Positions 18,978 through 27,328 of a stretch of DNA of 64,000 nt are shown in pieces (within the stretch, counting starts at the first letter, position 1; every line of letters starts with the position of its first letter). Position numbers and translations under genes: made by a program. Under the pieces are notes generated by a model. The model was given only the letters and a program-made list of their open reading frames with translations. It had not been told where the DNA came from and made no database searches. Source of the DNA: JBDTDV01 sp039922875 (GTDB taxonomy: Bacteria > Actinomycetota > Actinomycetes > Actinomycetales > Microbacteriaceae); the NCBI GenBank assembly GCA_039922875.1, contig JBDTDV010000024.1, positions 1 through 64,000 of the forward strand. Direction: 5' to 3'.

Positions 18978-19964
18978 CTACTGGTAGAGCAATGCCTTGA
19001 TCTTCGGGTCATCGATATTGGTCTTGTCGTACCAGAAGAACCCGGTGTCGATGAACTTCGGCTGAGATTCCCCCTTGATGGCCTTCATCGCAGCCTTGAC
19101 CACTGCCTCGCCGATGCCGACCGGGTTCTGGGTGATCGAACCGGAAAGGACTCCGCTATTGATCGCGTCAATCTGAGCCTTCCCAGAGTCGAACCCGACC
19201 GCCTTGAGGCCCGTCTTGCCGCTTTCTTGAATTCCCTTTGCGACGCCCTCAGCGGATGCCTCATTCGAACCGTAGAATCCAGCGATGTCAGGGTTCGCGG
19301 CGATGATCGACTTCGTGATGTCGGCGGCCTTTGCGAGGTCGCTGTTGCTGTACTGCGGGTCGAGCATCTTGATGTCCGGCGAGTTCTTCTTCATCCAGTC
19401 CATGAATCCATCGCGACGGTCGGTGCCCGATTTGCTGGTCTGGTCATGAATGACCAGCCCGATCGTACCCTTACCGTTGAGGAGCTCGGAGAGGTGTTTG
19501 GCATCCTCAGCCGCCGCCGCCTTGTTGTCGGTAGCCGCGGTGGTTACCGGAACAGTGCTGTCGACACCCGAGTCGAATGCGATCACCGGAATCTTGCTCG
19601 ACTTGGCCTGCTCCATCAGCGGGGCGGCGGCCTTGCTATCCAGCGCAGCAAATCCAATCGCATCCGGCTTCTTGGCGAGCGCGTTGGTCAGCATCGTGAT
19701 CTGCTGCTCGACGTCGCTCTCCGTCGGTGGACCCTCAAAGGTGATCCGCGCACCCTCCTTCGTGGCCTCGGACTCCGCGCCGTTTTTCACGGCCTGCCAG
19801 AATTGCTGCGAGAAGCCCTTGGAAATGATCGCAATGTAGGGTTCCGATGAGGAACCACCGCTCGTCGACGTGCTGCCGCTCCCAGAGGATCCGGCGGTAC
19901 AGCCGGCCAGCGTCATGGCGAACACCGCGGCTGCCGCGATGACGCCAATAGTTTTTCTTCTCAT
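18978..19964 (-). CDS. Sugar ABC transporter substrate-binding lipoprotein (RbsB-like)
   Basis: 328 aa. Signal peptide with lipobox LAGC near residue 21, then a Ser/Gly linker, then a type I periplasmic-binding-protein fold (PYIAIISKGFSQQFWQAV, AFDSGVDS, AGFYGSNEASAEGV). It captures a pentose or hexose for the RbsA/RbsC-like transporter encoded upstream in the same operon. AAGGAG lies about 11 nt before the ATG. A 67-nt intergenic space separates it from the permease gene and contains a small palindrome that could stabilise its mRNA. Confidence 0.92.
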   Translation of the reverse strand: MRRKTIGVIAAAAVFAMTLAGCTAGSSGSGSTSTSGGSSSEPYIAIISKGFSQQFWQAVKNGAESEATKEGARITFEGPPTESDVEQQITMLTNALAKKPDAIGFAALDSKAAAPLMEQAKSSKIPVIAFDSGVDSTVPVTTAATDNKAAAAEDAKHLSELLNGKGTIGLVIHDQTSKSGTDRRDGFMDWMKKNSPDIKMLDPQYSNSDLAKAADITKSIIAANPDIAGFYGSNEASAEGVAKGIQESGKTGLKAVGFDSGKAQIDAINSGVLSGSITQNPVGIGEAVVKAAMKAIKGESQPKFIDTGFFWYDKTNIDDPKIKALLYQ

Positions 19965-20031
19965 AGTTTTAGAACTCCTTTATCTGTGCTAACTGTGGAT
20001 TGCAGGCAACGATGACCCGTACGGGTATTCC

Positions 20032-21033
20032 TCAGGCGCTTACTCCCCTCCTACGGATGTTGTCGGTGTAGACCGCGGCGAGGATGACGATGCCGAGAAT
20101 GACGTTCTGCCATTCCTGAGGTACCGAAATGATCTGCAGGCCGTTGTTCAGCACCGACATGATCAGCGCACCGATGACGGTGCCAAGGATCGAACCTTTG
20201 CCGCCGAAGAGCGAGGTACCGCCGATCACGACCGCGGCGATCGCCTGCAGTTCGTACCCGCTGCCTAGCGCCGGTTGCGCCGATCCCAAGCGAGCGGAAA
20301 TCATCACGCCGGCGAGTCCGATGAACAAGCCAGAGAAGGTGTAGATGACGATCAACCACTTGCGGGTATTGATGCCCGAAATCGCGGTCGCTTCTTCATT
20401 GCTTCCGATCGAGTAGGTGTACCGGCCGAGGACCGTCTTATTCAGCACCACCGCTGCGATGACTGCCACGATCGCCAGAATGATGACCGCGTTCGGAAAG
20501 TTCAGACCCGGAATGAGGTTGCCGGTCGAAATCGAAGAAAAGGCCGGAACCTTGTCGAAATAGATCGGCGTGCTCTTGGAGATGACCAGGGCAAGTCCCT
20601 GGGCAACCAGCATCATCGCCAACGTCGCAATGAACGGTGGGATCTTCAGCAGTGCGACGTTGATCCCGTTGACGAGCCCGATCAAGCCGCCGAACAGAAT
20701 GGCCAGCACCACGCCGAGGAGAAGAGGCAGCTGCCAGTTGACGATGAAAACACCGGACATGACCGCGCACAGGGACATCCCTGTGCCCAGGGAGAGGTCA
20801 ATGCCCGCCGTGATGATAACGAATGTCGTGCCGATCGCCAGGGTGCCGATGACCACGGTCGAGAAGAGCATTGAGGTGAAGTTGGAGAAGGTGAGGAAGT
20901 TGGGACTCGCGAAAGAGAAGAACGCGAAGATGACAATAAGGCCTCCGAACGCCAGGAATTGCTGAAGTCGGCTTCGGAGCCTGTTGGCGAGCCCGCCAGG
21001 GCGTTTCTGATCGATAACAGTCGGGGTAGTCAT
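20032..21033 (-). CDS. Sugar ABC transporter permease (RbsC-like)
   Basis: 333-aa membrane protein with about eight to ten helices. The BPD_transp_2 signature TAGIDLSLGTGMSL is near residue 75, and the GSNEEATAISGIN loop of RbsC-type permeases is present. AGGAG precedes the ATG, which overlaps the stop of the ATPase gene by 4 bp. Confidence 0.93.
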   Translation of the reverse strand: MTTPTVIDQKRPGGLANRLRSRLQQFLAFGGLIVIFAFFSFASPNFLTFSNFTSMLFSTVVIGTLAIGTTFVIITAGIDLSLGTGMSLCAVMSGVFIVNWQLPLLLGVVLAILFGGLIGLVNGINVALLKIPPFIATLAMMLVAQGLALVISKSTPIYFDKVPAFSSISTGNLIPGLNFPNAVIILAIVAVIAAVVLNKTVLGRYTYSIGSNEEATAISGINTRKWLIVIYTFSGLFIGLAGVMISARLGSAQPALGSGYELQAIAAVVIGGTSLFGGKGSILGTVIGALIMSVLNNGLQIISVPQEWQNVILGIVILAAVYTDNIRRRGVSA

Positions 21034-22643
21034 TTGTCTCCTAGACCTCTCTGCACTGCGCCAGCACCGGGGATCGGCGCCGCCAATGCGTCAACGAGCC
21101 CGAGCTCCCGCGCGTCGGCGAGGTTCTCATTCGGTCGAAGCGTCGCGAAATGCATCACCGATTCCTGGGTTGCGTCCGCGGCATCCAGAATCCCGGTGAT
21201 GCGCCCCTCGCTCATCACGGCGATTCGGTGCGACATCCGCAAAACCTCGGGAAGCTCAGAGGAGATCATGATGATGGATTTTCCCTGCCCAGCCAGCTCA
21301 TTGAGCAGCCCGTAAATTTCTTCTTTTGCGCCGACGTCGATACCCCTGGTCGGTTCGTCGAAGATCAGGATGTCGCAGTCCTTGACCAACCACTTCGCCA
21401 CCACAACCTTCTGCTGGTTACCCCCGGAGAGATTCTTGGCCGTCTGATCGACCGACGGGGTCTTGATTCGCAGCATCTCAACGTATTGGCGAGCCTTGGC
21501 CTTCATGGGTTTGATCTTGATGAAGCCCCACGCGGAGAAGCGCTCCATTACCGCGCTGAGCGTGATATTAGCTGTGACGTCCTGTTCCAGCAGCAGCCCG
21601 AATCGCTTCCGGTCCTCGGAGAGATACCCGATTCTGTGCTTGGCTGCGTCGGCGGGATTGGCGATGGTGATCTGCTTCCCGCGCAAGGTGAACGTGCCAG
21701 CCGTGATCTTGTCCGCCCCGACGATGGCTCGTGCGACTTCGGTACGCCCCGCTCCCATCAACCCGGCGAAGCCGAGGATCTCGCCAGCCCTCAGGTCGAA
21801 TGTCACGTTTCTGAGGAGATCCTTGGTGCTGAGGGCACGAACCGAGAACAGGATTTCGCGATCGTCGCGCACCCCGACCGGCTTCGCATCGCTGGCGAGG
21901 CCGCGACCGACCATCAGCGCGATGACTTCTTTCATCGAGGTTTGCTGCACGTCGAGCGTGTCGACATATTGGCCGTCGCGAATCACGGTGACGCGATCGG
22001 CGATGGATTTCAGTTCGTCCATCCGATGCGAGATGTAGATGACCGCGGTCTCCGGCTTCACGAAGCGTCGAATCAGCTCGTGCAACGTGGCTACCTCGGC
22101 GTCGTTCAACGCGGCCGTCGGCTCATCCATGATCAGCACTTTCGCGTCGTACGACAGCGCCTTGGCAATCTCGACCATTTGTTGCTTGGCGACCGTGAGA
22201 GTCTCGACTTTCGCTCTGACATTCAGCGGCAACTGCAATCGGTCAATCAACTCCTGAGCCTTTGCGTTCAAAGCGCGTTCGCTCAAAAAGAATCCGCCAC
22301 CGCGTGGTTCGCGGCCGATGAAGATATTCTGCGCGACGGTAAGGTCCGACATGAGATTGAATTCCTGGTGGATGATACTGATCCCAAGCTCTTGTGCTTG
22401 CCGCGGACCGGTCACGTGCAGCTTTGTGCCATTCAGGAAAAACTCGCCGGAGTCCGGTGTATAGATACCGGAGAGCAGCTTCATCATGGTCGATTTGCCG
22501 GCCCCGTTCTCGCCGACCAGCGCAAGCACCTCGCCGCGGCGCAGCTCCAAATGCATATCAGCGAGCGCTTTGACGCCAGGGAACGACTTGTTCACTCCGG
22601 AGATCCGCAGCAGCGGTTCCGGTCCGGCTGGTGTCTGGGTCAT
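21030..22643 (-). CDS. Sugar ABC transporter ATP-binding protein (RbsA-like, two ABC domains)
   Basis: 537-aa tandem ATPase. The first domain has an intact Walker A, GENGAGKSTMM; the second has the degenerate GLMGAGRTEV loop normal for this family and the signature LSGGNQQKVVVAKWL. It energises import of the sugar bound by the RbsB-like protein. GGGAG lies 7-8 nt before the ATG. The start overlaps the mutarotase stop by 4 bp, so the mutarotase, ATPase and permease are translationally coupled. Confidence 0.95.
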   Translation of the reverse strand: MTQTPAGPEPLLRISGVNKSFPGVKALADMHLELRRGEVLALVGENGAGKSTMMKLLSGIYTPDSGEFFLNGTKLHVTGPRQAQELGISIIHQEFNLMSDLTVAQNIFIGREPRGGGFFLSERALNAKAQELIDRLQLPLNVRAKVETLTVAKQQMVEIAKALSYDAKVLIMDEPTAALNDAEVATLHELIRRFVKPETAVIYISHRMDELKSIADRVTVIRDGQYVDTLDVQQTSMKEVIALMVGRGLASDAKPVGVRDDREILFSVRALSTKDLLRNVTFDLRAGEILGFAGLMGAGRTEVARAIVGADKITAGTFTLRGKQITIANPADAAKHRIGYLSEDRKRFGLLLEQDVTANITLSAVMERFSAWGFIKIKPMKAKARQYVEMLRIKTPSVDQTAKNLSGGNQQKVVVAKWLVKDCDILIFDEPTRGIDVGAKEEIYGLLNELAGQGKSIIMISSELPEVLRMSHRIAVMSEGRITGILDAADATQESVMHFATLRPNENLADARELGLVDALAAPIPGAGAVQRGLGDK

Positions 22644-23047
22644 GTGACTACTCCCTTGCGCAGGATGGCGTTGCCGTAGACGCGCACCTCACCGGTGCGC
22701 ACAATCAGGAACGCTTCCGATGCCAGCTCATAAAACCCCTGCCGTGACAGATACCGCACATCCTCGGGACGCGAGCCTGCGACCTGGATCAACTCGCCGT
22801 GTATCGGAAGCCGAGACCCGTCAGCCGAACTCATCAGGTCGAGACTGGGCACCGAGTCCAGTGGGATCACGGTCCGGATCGCACCAAGAACGTCCGTGGC
22901 AGCCAGTCCAGGCAGCACAACGAGCCGCTGAGCCACGCGTTCGGCGGGAAAATGTGCATCGGCAACAACGACGGCGTCCGAGTGGCCCATCGCGTCTAGG
23001 GCGCGCAGCAATTCTCCGTTAAGGATCGGATGTATGCCGGTCAGCAC
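22640..23047 (-). CDS. fucU: FucU/RbsD-type sugar mutarotase
   Basis: About 135 aa of the RbsD/FucU fold, which interconverts sugar anomers. The N-terminus TGIHPILNGELLRALDAMGHSD carries the conserved catalytic histidine region, and GFYELASEAFLIVRTGE is the C-terminal family block. Two GTG starts are possible: one at 23056 touches GGGGA, while the one at 23047 has GGAG 8 nt upstream and is preferred. It is the first gene of the ABC operon under a strong promoter and a LacI-type operator. FucU and RbsD are hard to separate by eye; the fuconate pathway next door favours FucU. Confidence 0.88.
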   Translation of the reverse strand: MLTGIHPILNGELLRALDAMGHSDAVVVADAHFPAERVAQRLVVLPGLAATDVLGAIRTVIPLDSVPSLDLMSSADGSRLPIHGELIQVAGSRPEDVRYLSRQGFYELASEAFLIVRTGEVRVYGNAILRKGVVT

Positions 23048-23087
23048 GTTAGACACTCCCCATTGAGAACAATCGTCGGATCGCTAC

Positions 23088-23099
23088 GAAATCGATTTC
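23088..23099. promoter_or_regulatory. LacI-type operator GAAATCGATTTC upstream of mutarotase/ABC operon
   Basis: Perfect 12-bp palindrome identical to the copy at 7846-7857. It lies directly downstream of the -10 hexamer at 23105-23110, where a bound repressor would block transcription start. Confidence 0.8.
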
Positions 23100-23104
23100 T
23101 TGAT

Positions 23105-23133
23105 ATTCTACGAGCGCAATACAGGCGGGTCAA
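23105..23133 (-). promoter_or_regulatory. Promoter of the mutarotase/ABC operon
   Basis: On the minus strand, -35 TTGACC (23128-23133) and -10 TAGAAT (23105-23110) are separated by 17 bp. This is one of the best consensus promoters in the window. Confidence 0.75.
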
Positions 23134-23160
23134 TTTCATTAGGTCACCATCCGGTTACGC

Positions 23161-24003
23161 TTATACATCGGATGTCTCCGGGATCGAGTAGCTGCGCACG
23201 GCCGTCCCGTGGAACAGCGCATGGCGCTCGGCACCGGAAAGCTCGGCGCTCAACCGCTGGATCGGAGCCAGCGCCCTGGCATAGCCGCCGCCCGGAACCG
23301 TCATCGGCCAGTCACCGCCATACATCAAACGAGTGGGTCCGAAGAGCTCCAGCGCCAGGTCCCAGACCGGACGAAGCTCCTCGACGCCGTACTGTTGGCC
23401 GGCGCGATGCAGCCCGGAGACCTTGGCGACGGTATTCGGGTGTGCGGCGACGGCCATGATCGTCCGCTGCCACGCGGAGAACTCCGTGCTGCCGATCGGC
23501 GGCTTCCCCAGGTGGTCCAGCACGATGGTCAGGCCGGGAAGCGCGGCGGCGAGATCGACGACGGCACTCAGGTGTCGGGGCCAGGCATCCGGGACATCGA
23601 ACGCGATACCGTGCTCGGCGAGCAGCATGAGGGAACGGCGCACTGCCGGTAGCTGCAGGAAGTCGTCGCGCGGGTCATCGTGGACCAGGTGCCGTACCCC
23701 GCAAAAGGCGGGGTACCGCAGCCAGCGCTCCAGGATCCGCCTGGCCAGGTTGGTGTCATCCAGTGGCACCCAGCCGACGACGCCCACGAGCCACGGGTTT
23801 GCGGCCGCTGTTGCCAGCATCGCCTCGGTATCTGCCTGGGAGTCCTCCGCCTGCACGAGGATGGCAGCGTCCAGGCCTGCCTCAGCAAGTTCCCGGTGCG
23901 CTTGGGCTGCCGTGAACGGACGCCGGAGCGTCGGATCGGCGCGCTCGAGCCAGGCGTAGCGCCCGGGTGTCGGCTGCCAGAGATGCAGGTGAGCGTCGAT
24001 CAT
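23161..24003 (-). CDS. Amidohydrolase-2 family lactonase (putative L-fuconolactonase)
   Basis: 280-aa metal-dependent TIM-barrel hydrolase of the COG3618 type. The metal site HLH appears in MIDAHLHLWQ at the N-terminus, with LDHLGKPPIG in the middle and GGDWPM at the C-terminus. Relatives hydrolyse L-fucono-1,5-lactone or L-rhamnono-lactone to the acid. The ATG at 24003 overlaps the dehydrogenase stop by 4 bp and has GAGGAG 11 nt upstream; a longer open frame to 24039 is not needed. Third gene of the fucD operon. Confidence 0.87.
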   Translation of the reverse strand: MIDAHLHLWQPTPGRYAWLERADPTLRRPFTAAQAHRELAEAGLDAAILVQAEDSQADTEAMLATAAANPWLVGVVGWVPLDDTNLARRILERWLRYPAFCGVRHLVHDDPRDDFLQLPAVRRSLMLLAEHGIAFDVPDAWPRHLSAVVDLAAALPGLTIVLDHLGKPPIGSTEFSAWQRTIMAVAAHPNTVAKVSGLHRAGQQYGVEELRPVWDLALELFGPTRLMYGGDWPMTVPGGGYARALAPIQRLSAELSGAERHALFHGTAVRSYSIPETSDV

Positions 24004-25016
24004 CGCGGGATCAGCTCCTCGGTCACCAGCCGCTGCCACAGTTCATCCGGGATGCGTACGCGCATCCTGGCCGCATTCTCGATGACCTGCTGCGGGTTCC
24101 GGCCGCCTGCCACCACGGTGCGAACCAGTGGCTCACGCAGGGTGTACTGCAGGGCCAGGGTCGGCAGGTCGATGCCGAAATCCTGACCGCAGGCGGCGAT
24201 GCGAGCCGCCCTGGAATACAGCTGATCCGGAATCCGGCCGTAGTCGAACCGGCCAGTCGGATCCGGCGTCGCTGTGGCGAGTAACCCGGAGTTGAACACC
24301 GCGGCAGCGACCACGCCGATACCCCGCCTGCGGCAGGCCGGGATCACCGATCGCAGCGCGGACTGATCGACCAGGGTGAATCGGCCGGCGACCATGACCA
24401 GATCGAGGGCGTCGGTGCGCACCGCGGCTTCAAGCGCACCGGCCGACATCGACCCGACGCCGATGGCCGACACCAGCCCCTCCTGGCGAAGGGTCGCCAA
24501 GGCCGGGATCCCTTCGGCGAGCGCCGCGTCAAGCCCGCTCGCGGCCGGTTGGCTCGCCTGATACTTTTCGGGGTCATGGAGGTACAGGATGTCGACGCGG
24601 TCCAGCCCGAGCCTGAGCAGGGATTCCTCGAGACTGCGGCGAATACCGGCTGAGCTAAAATCCCAGACCCGCCGGAGCGCGGCCGGCACGGCGAAGTCGT
24701 TGGCGGTGTCCTGAGTTGTGGCCCCGGCCGGATTGGGCCGCAGCAACCGGCCGGCCTTGGTGGACAACACGAATTCGTCGCGGGGCTTGCCGCGCAGGAA
24801 CGCACCAAGCCTTCGCTCGGAGAGTCCGAGCCCGTAGTGCGGTGCCGTGTCGAAATAGCGGATACCCGCATCCCAGGCCGCCTGCAGTGTGCGCTGCGCC
24901 TGATCATCGGTGAGTTCCCGGTACAGGTTGCCGATGTTGGCTGCACCGTACGCAAGTGATCCCAGGGCGCGGTTGAAGCCGGCCTCTGGCGGATCAGTCG
25001 TCGCGAAATCAGTCAT
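24000..25016 (-). CDS. Aldo/keto reductase, sugar 1-dehydrogenase (L-fucose / D-threo-aldose dehydrogenase type)
   Basis: 338 aa. The AKR catalytic tetrad is visible: Asp and Tyr in YFDTAPHYGLG, Lys in VLSTKAG and His in YLHDPE. The sequence resembles D-threo-aldose 1-dehydrogenases, which oxidise L-fucose or D-arabinose to the lactone with NAD(P). The start at 25016 overlaps the dehydratase stop by 8 bp; the open frame extends upstream inside that gene but is not coding there. Genes on both sides encode the next pathway steps, which supports this assignment. Confidence 0.85.
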   Translation of the reverse strand: MTDFATTDPPEAGFNRALGSLAYGAANIGNLYRELTDDQAQRTLQAAWDAGIRYFDTAPHYGLGLSERRLGAFLRGKPRDEFVLSTKAGRLLRPNPAGATTQDTANDFAVPAALRRVWDFSSAGIRRSLEESLLRLGLDRVDILYLHDPEKYQASQPAASGLDAALAEGIPALATLRQEGLVSAIGVGSMSAGALEAAVRTDALDLVMVAGRFTLVDQSALRSVIPACRRRGIGVVAAAVFNSGLLATATPDPTGRFDYGRIPDQLYSRAARIAACGQDFGIDLPTLALQYTLREPLVRTVVAGGRNPQQVIENAARMRVRIPDELWQRLVTEELIPR

Positions 25017-26295
25017 GTCGCGGGAAAGAATACTCGGCGACCGACGCGGCCAACATCTCGGTACCCGCCCCTGGTGCAACCGGCGGCCAGTAGCGGCCGG
25101 AGTGCACCTGAACCGGGGTCGCGAAGTGCTCATGCAGGTGGTCGACGAATTCGATAACCCGCCCATCCATGGTGCCGGAGACCGCGACGAAATCGAACAT
25201 GGACAGGTGCTGCACCGCTTCACACAGCCCAACACCACCGGCGTGCGGGCAGACCGGGACGCCGAACTTCGCGGCCAGCAGCAGAATGGCGATATTCTCG
25301 TTGACTCCGCCGACTCTGGACCAGTCGATCTGCAGAACCTGAAGTGCGTCGGCCTGCAGAAACTGTTTGAACATGATCCGGTTAGACATATGTTCGCCGG
25401 TGGCGACCCGGATCGGTGCGATCGCCCTGGCGATGGCGGCGTGGCCGAGGATGTCGTCCGGGCTGGTGGGTTCTTCGATCCAGGCCAGGTCGAACGCGCG
25501 GAGCTCGGTGATCCACTCGATCGCCGTCTCAACATCCCAGCGCTGATTCGCGTCCGCAGCGATCTTCACTTGCGGGCCGCACGCATCGCGGGCAATCGCC
25601 AGCCGGCGCACATCGTCGGCACGATTGCCGCCGACCTTCAGCTTGACCTGGCTAAAGCCCTCCGCGACCGCCTTCGTACACAGCCGGCGCAGTTTCTCGT
25701 CGGAATAGCCCAGCCATCCCGGAGTGGTGGTGTACGCCGGGTACCCGGTCGCCCGCAACACTTGCGTGCGCTGCGCCCGGCCAGGCGCTGCCCGTTCCAG
25801 GATCTCCAGAGCTTCGGCGGGTGTCAGCACGTCGCTGAGATAGCGGAAGTCGACCAGCTCGATGATCTCCGCAGGAGAAAGCCCGGCCAGAAGGCGCCAC
25901 AACGGCAGTCCGGCCCGTTTAGCCCTGAGGTCCCAGAGCGCGTTCACGACGGCGCCGATAGCCATATGCATGACGCCCTTCTCCGGGCCGAGCCAGCGCA
26001 GTTGGGAGTCGTAGACCAGCTCGCGCGAAAGTCCGCCCATGTCCCCGAGCACGTCCTCCACGTTGCGTCCGATCAGGTCACCGGCGAGCGCCTGGATGGC
26101 CGCAACCTCGACGTCGTTGCCCCGACCGATGGTGAACACGAAGCCGTGGCCCTCACAGCCGTCGTCTGCGTCGGTACTGATCCGCAAATACGCGGCGGAA
26201 TAATCTGGGTCGAGGTTCATAGCATCGGAACCGTCCAGACTTTCGGACGTGGGGAATCGTACGTCGCTGGTGTCAAGCGCGGTGATGATGCTCAT
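25009..26295 (-). CDS. L-fuconate dehydratase (enolase superfamily)
   Basis: 428 aa, the usual length for the fuconate dehydratase/ENOSF1 group. The N-terminus contains VRFPTSESLDGSDAMNLDPDYS, typical of this group. Catalytic elements of the mandelate-racemase subgroup are present: KLKVGG (base), DANQRWD and EEPTSPDD (metal ligands), GEH, and PHAGGVGLCE (second base). It dehydrates L-fuconate (and D-arabinonate in promiscuous members) to the 2-keto-3-deoxy acid. AAAGGGA lies about 10 nt before the ATG. First gene of the dehydratase - dehydrogenase - lactonase operon. Confidence 0.92.
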   Translation of the reverse strand: MSIITALDTSDVRFPTSESLDGSDAMNLDPDYSAAYLRISTDADDGCEGHGFVFTIGRGNDVEVAAIQALAGDLIGRNVEDVLGDMGGLSRELVYDSQLRWLGPEKGVMHMAIGAVVNALWDLRAKRAGLPLWRLLAGLSPAEIIELVDFRYLSDVLTPAEALEILERAAPGRAQRTQVLRATGYPAYTTTPGWLGYSDEKLRRLCTKAVAEGFSQVKLKVGGNRADDVRRLAIARDACGPQVKIAADANQRWDVETAIEWITELRAFDLAWIEEPTSPDDILGHAAIARAIAPIRVATGEHMSNRIMFKQFLQADALQVLQIDWSRVGGVNENIAILLLAAKFGVPVCPHAGGVGLCEAVQHLSMFDFVAVSGTMDGRVIEFVDHLHEHFATPVQVHSGRYWPPVAPGAGTEMLAASVAEYSFPRHD

Positions 26296-26336
26296 GTGGG
26301 GGTTTCCCTTTGATTAGTCTGGTGGATTCTGAGCTT

Positions 26337-26361
26337 AGACATCGGATGTCTTAGTTGTCAA
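26337..26361 (-). promoter_or_regulatory. GntR-type operator within the fucD promoter
   Basis: AGACATC-G-GATGTCT (26337-26351) is a perfect 15-bp palindrome. A minus-strand TTGACA (26356-26361) lies immediately upstream, so the palindrome occupies the spacer before a weak -10 (TAAGCT). A degenerate half-site, CGGATGTC, is at about 26428-26435 on the FAH side. The FadR/GntR protein encoded at 18.2 kb is the obvious candidate binder. Confidence 0.7.
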
Positions 26362-26485
26362 TCGGAAGAAAAAGGAAATCCAGACCCCTGTTTTCCTCAA
26401 ATCGTGATAGAACTGAACGCAATAGTTCGGATGTCCTAGACCATTCCGCCAAGGAAACTATGCCGCCGAAGAGAGAGGACATCTC

Positions 26486-27328
26486 ATGAAGTTCGCCAGG
26501 CTCGGGCCCGCTGGATCAGAGCGGCCGGTCATCATCGACGAGGGGCGGACTTACGACCTGACCCCGCTCACGAGCGATCTGGACGGCGCGTTTCTTGCCG
26601 CTGGCGGATTGGATGCCGCGACCCGGGCCATGGAATCCGGCTCGCTACCCCAGCTGCCCGGCGCCGAGGCGTTGCGCATCGGCGCCCCAATCGCGCGGCC
26701 GAGCGCCGTCGTGTGCATTGGGATGAACTACGCGGCGCATGCGGCCGAATCCGGTTCGGGCACCCCGGAGGCGCCGGTGATCTTCCTCAAGACCCCGAAT
26801 ACCGTCGTGGGCCCCAACGACACCGTCGCCATCCCACGGACCAGCACGAAAACCGACTGGGAGGTGGAGCTCGGGGTTGTGATCGGCACGCGGGCGTCCT
26901 ATTTGGACTCCCCGGCCGACAGCATCCGCCACATCGCGGGCTTCGTCACGGCAAACGATCTCTCCGAACGAGACTTCCAACTGACGGTATCCGGTGGGCA
27001 GTGGAGCAAGGGCAAATGCGCCCCGGGATTCAACCCGACCGGGCCGTGGTTGGTCACGCCGGACGACCTCGACTATCAAAACCTGCGGCTGCGCAGTTGG
27101 GTCAACGGCGAGGCCCGGCAGGATTCCAGCACCGCCGACATGGTCTTCGACGTGGACACCATCATCTGGCACCTCAGCCAGTACCTCACCCTCGAACCGG
27201 GCGACCTCGTGCTCACCGGCACCCCGCAGGGCGTCGCTCTCTCCGGCCGCTTCCCGTATCTGAAGGCCTCGGACGTCGTCGAGATCGAGATCGAGGGTCT
27301 GGGTCGCCAGCGACAGGAGTTCGTATGA
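26486..27328 (+). CDS. FAH-family hydrolase (2,4-diketo-3-deoxy-fuconate hydrolase type)
   Basis: 280 aa. The fumarylacetoacetate-hydrolase fold shows IGMNYAAHAAESG, FLKTPNTVVGPNDT and the metal-binding DWEVELGVVIG, plus GFVTANDLSERDFQ. In the L-fucose/L-rhamnose oxidative route this family cleaves the 2,4-diketo-3-deoxy acid to pyruvate and lactate (or glycolate from D-arabinose). GAGAGGA lies 7 nt before the ATG. It is divergent from fucD and overlaps the SDR gene by 4 bp. Confidence 0.88.
   Translation: MKFARLGPAGSERPVIIDEGRTYDLTPLTSDLDGAFLAAGGLDAATRAMESGSLPQLPGAEALRIGAPIARPSAVVCIGMNYAAHAAESGSGTPEAPVIFLKTPNTVVGPNDTVAIPRTSTKTDWEVELGVVIGTRASYLDSPADSIRHIAGFVTANDLSERDFQLTVSGGQWSKGKCAPGFNPTGPWLVTPDDLDYQNLRLRSWVNGEARQDSSTADMVFDVDTIIWHLSQYLTLEPGDLVLTGTPQGVALSGRFPYLKASDVVEIEIEGLGRQRQEFV

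Noticed and set aside
20015..20026. ACCCGTACGGGT palindrome between permease and binding-protein genes as an operator
   Set aside because: It is inside an operon, only 12 bp, and allows just a 4-bp stem; at most an mRNA processing feature.
21150..22679. 509-codon + strand open frame opposite the sugar ABC ATPase
   Set aside because: The minus frame has intact Walker and signature motifs; the + frame has none.
25017..25535. N-terminal extension of the sugar dehydrogenase open frame
   Set aside because: It runs inside the dehydratase gene in another frame, with Arg/Ser-rich composition and no homology. The AKR fold starts at 25016.
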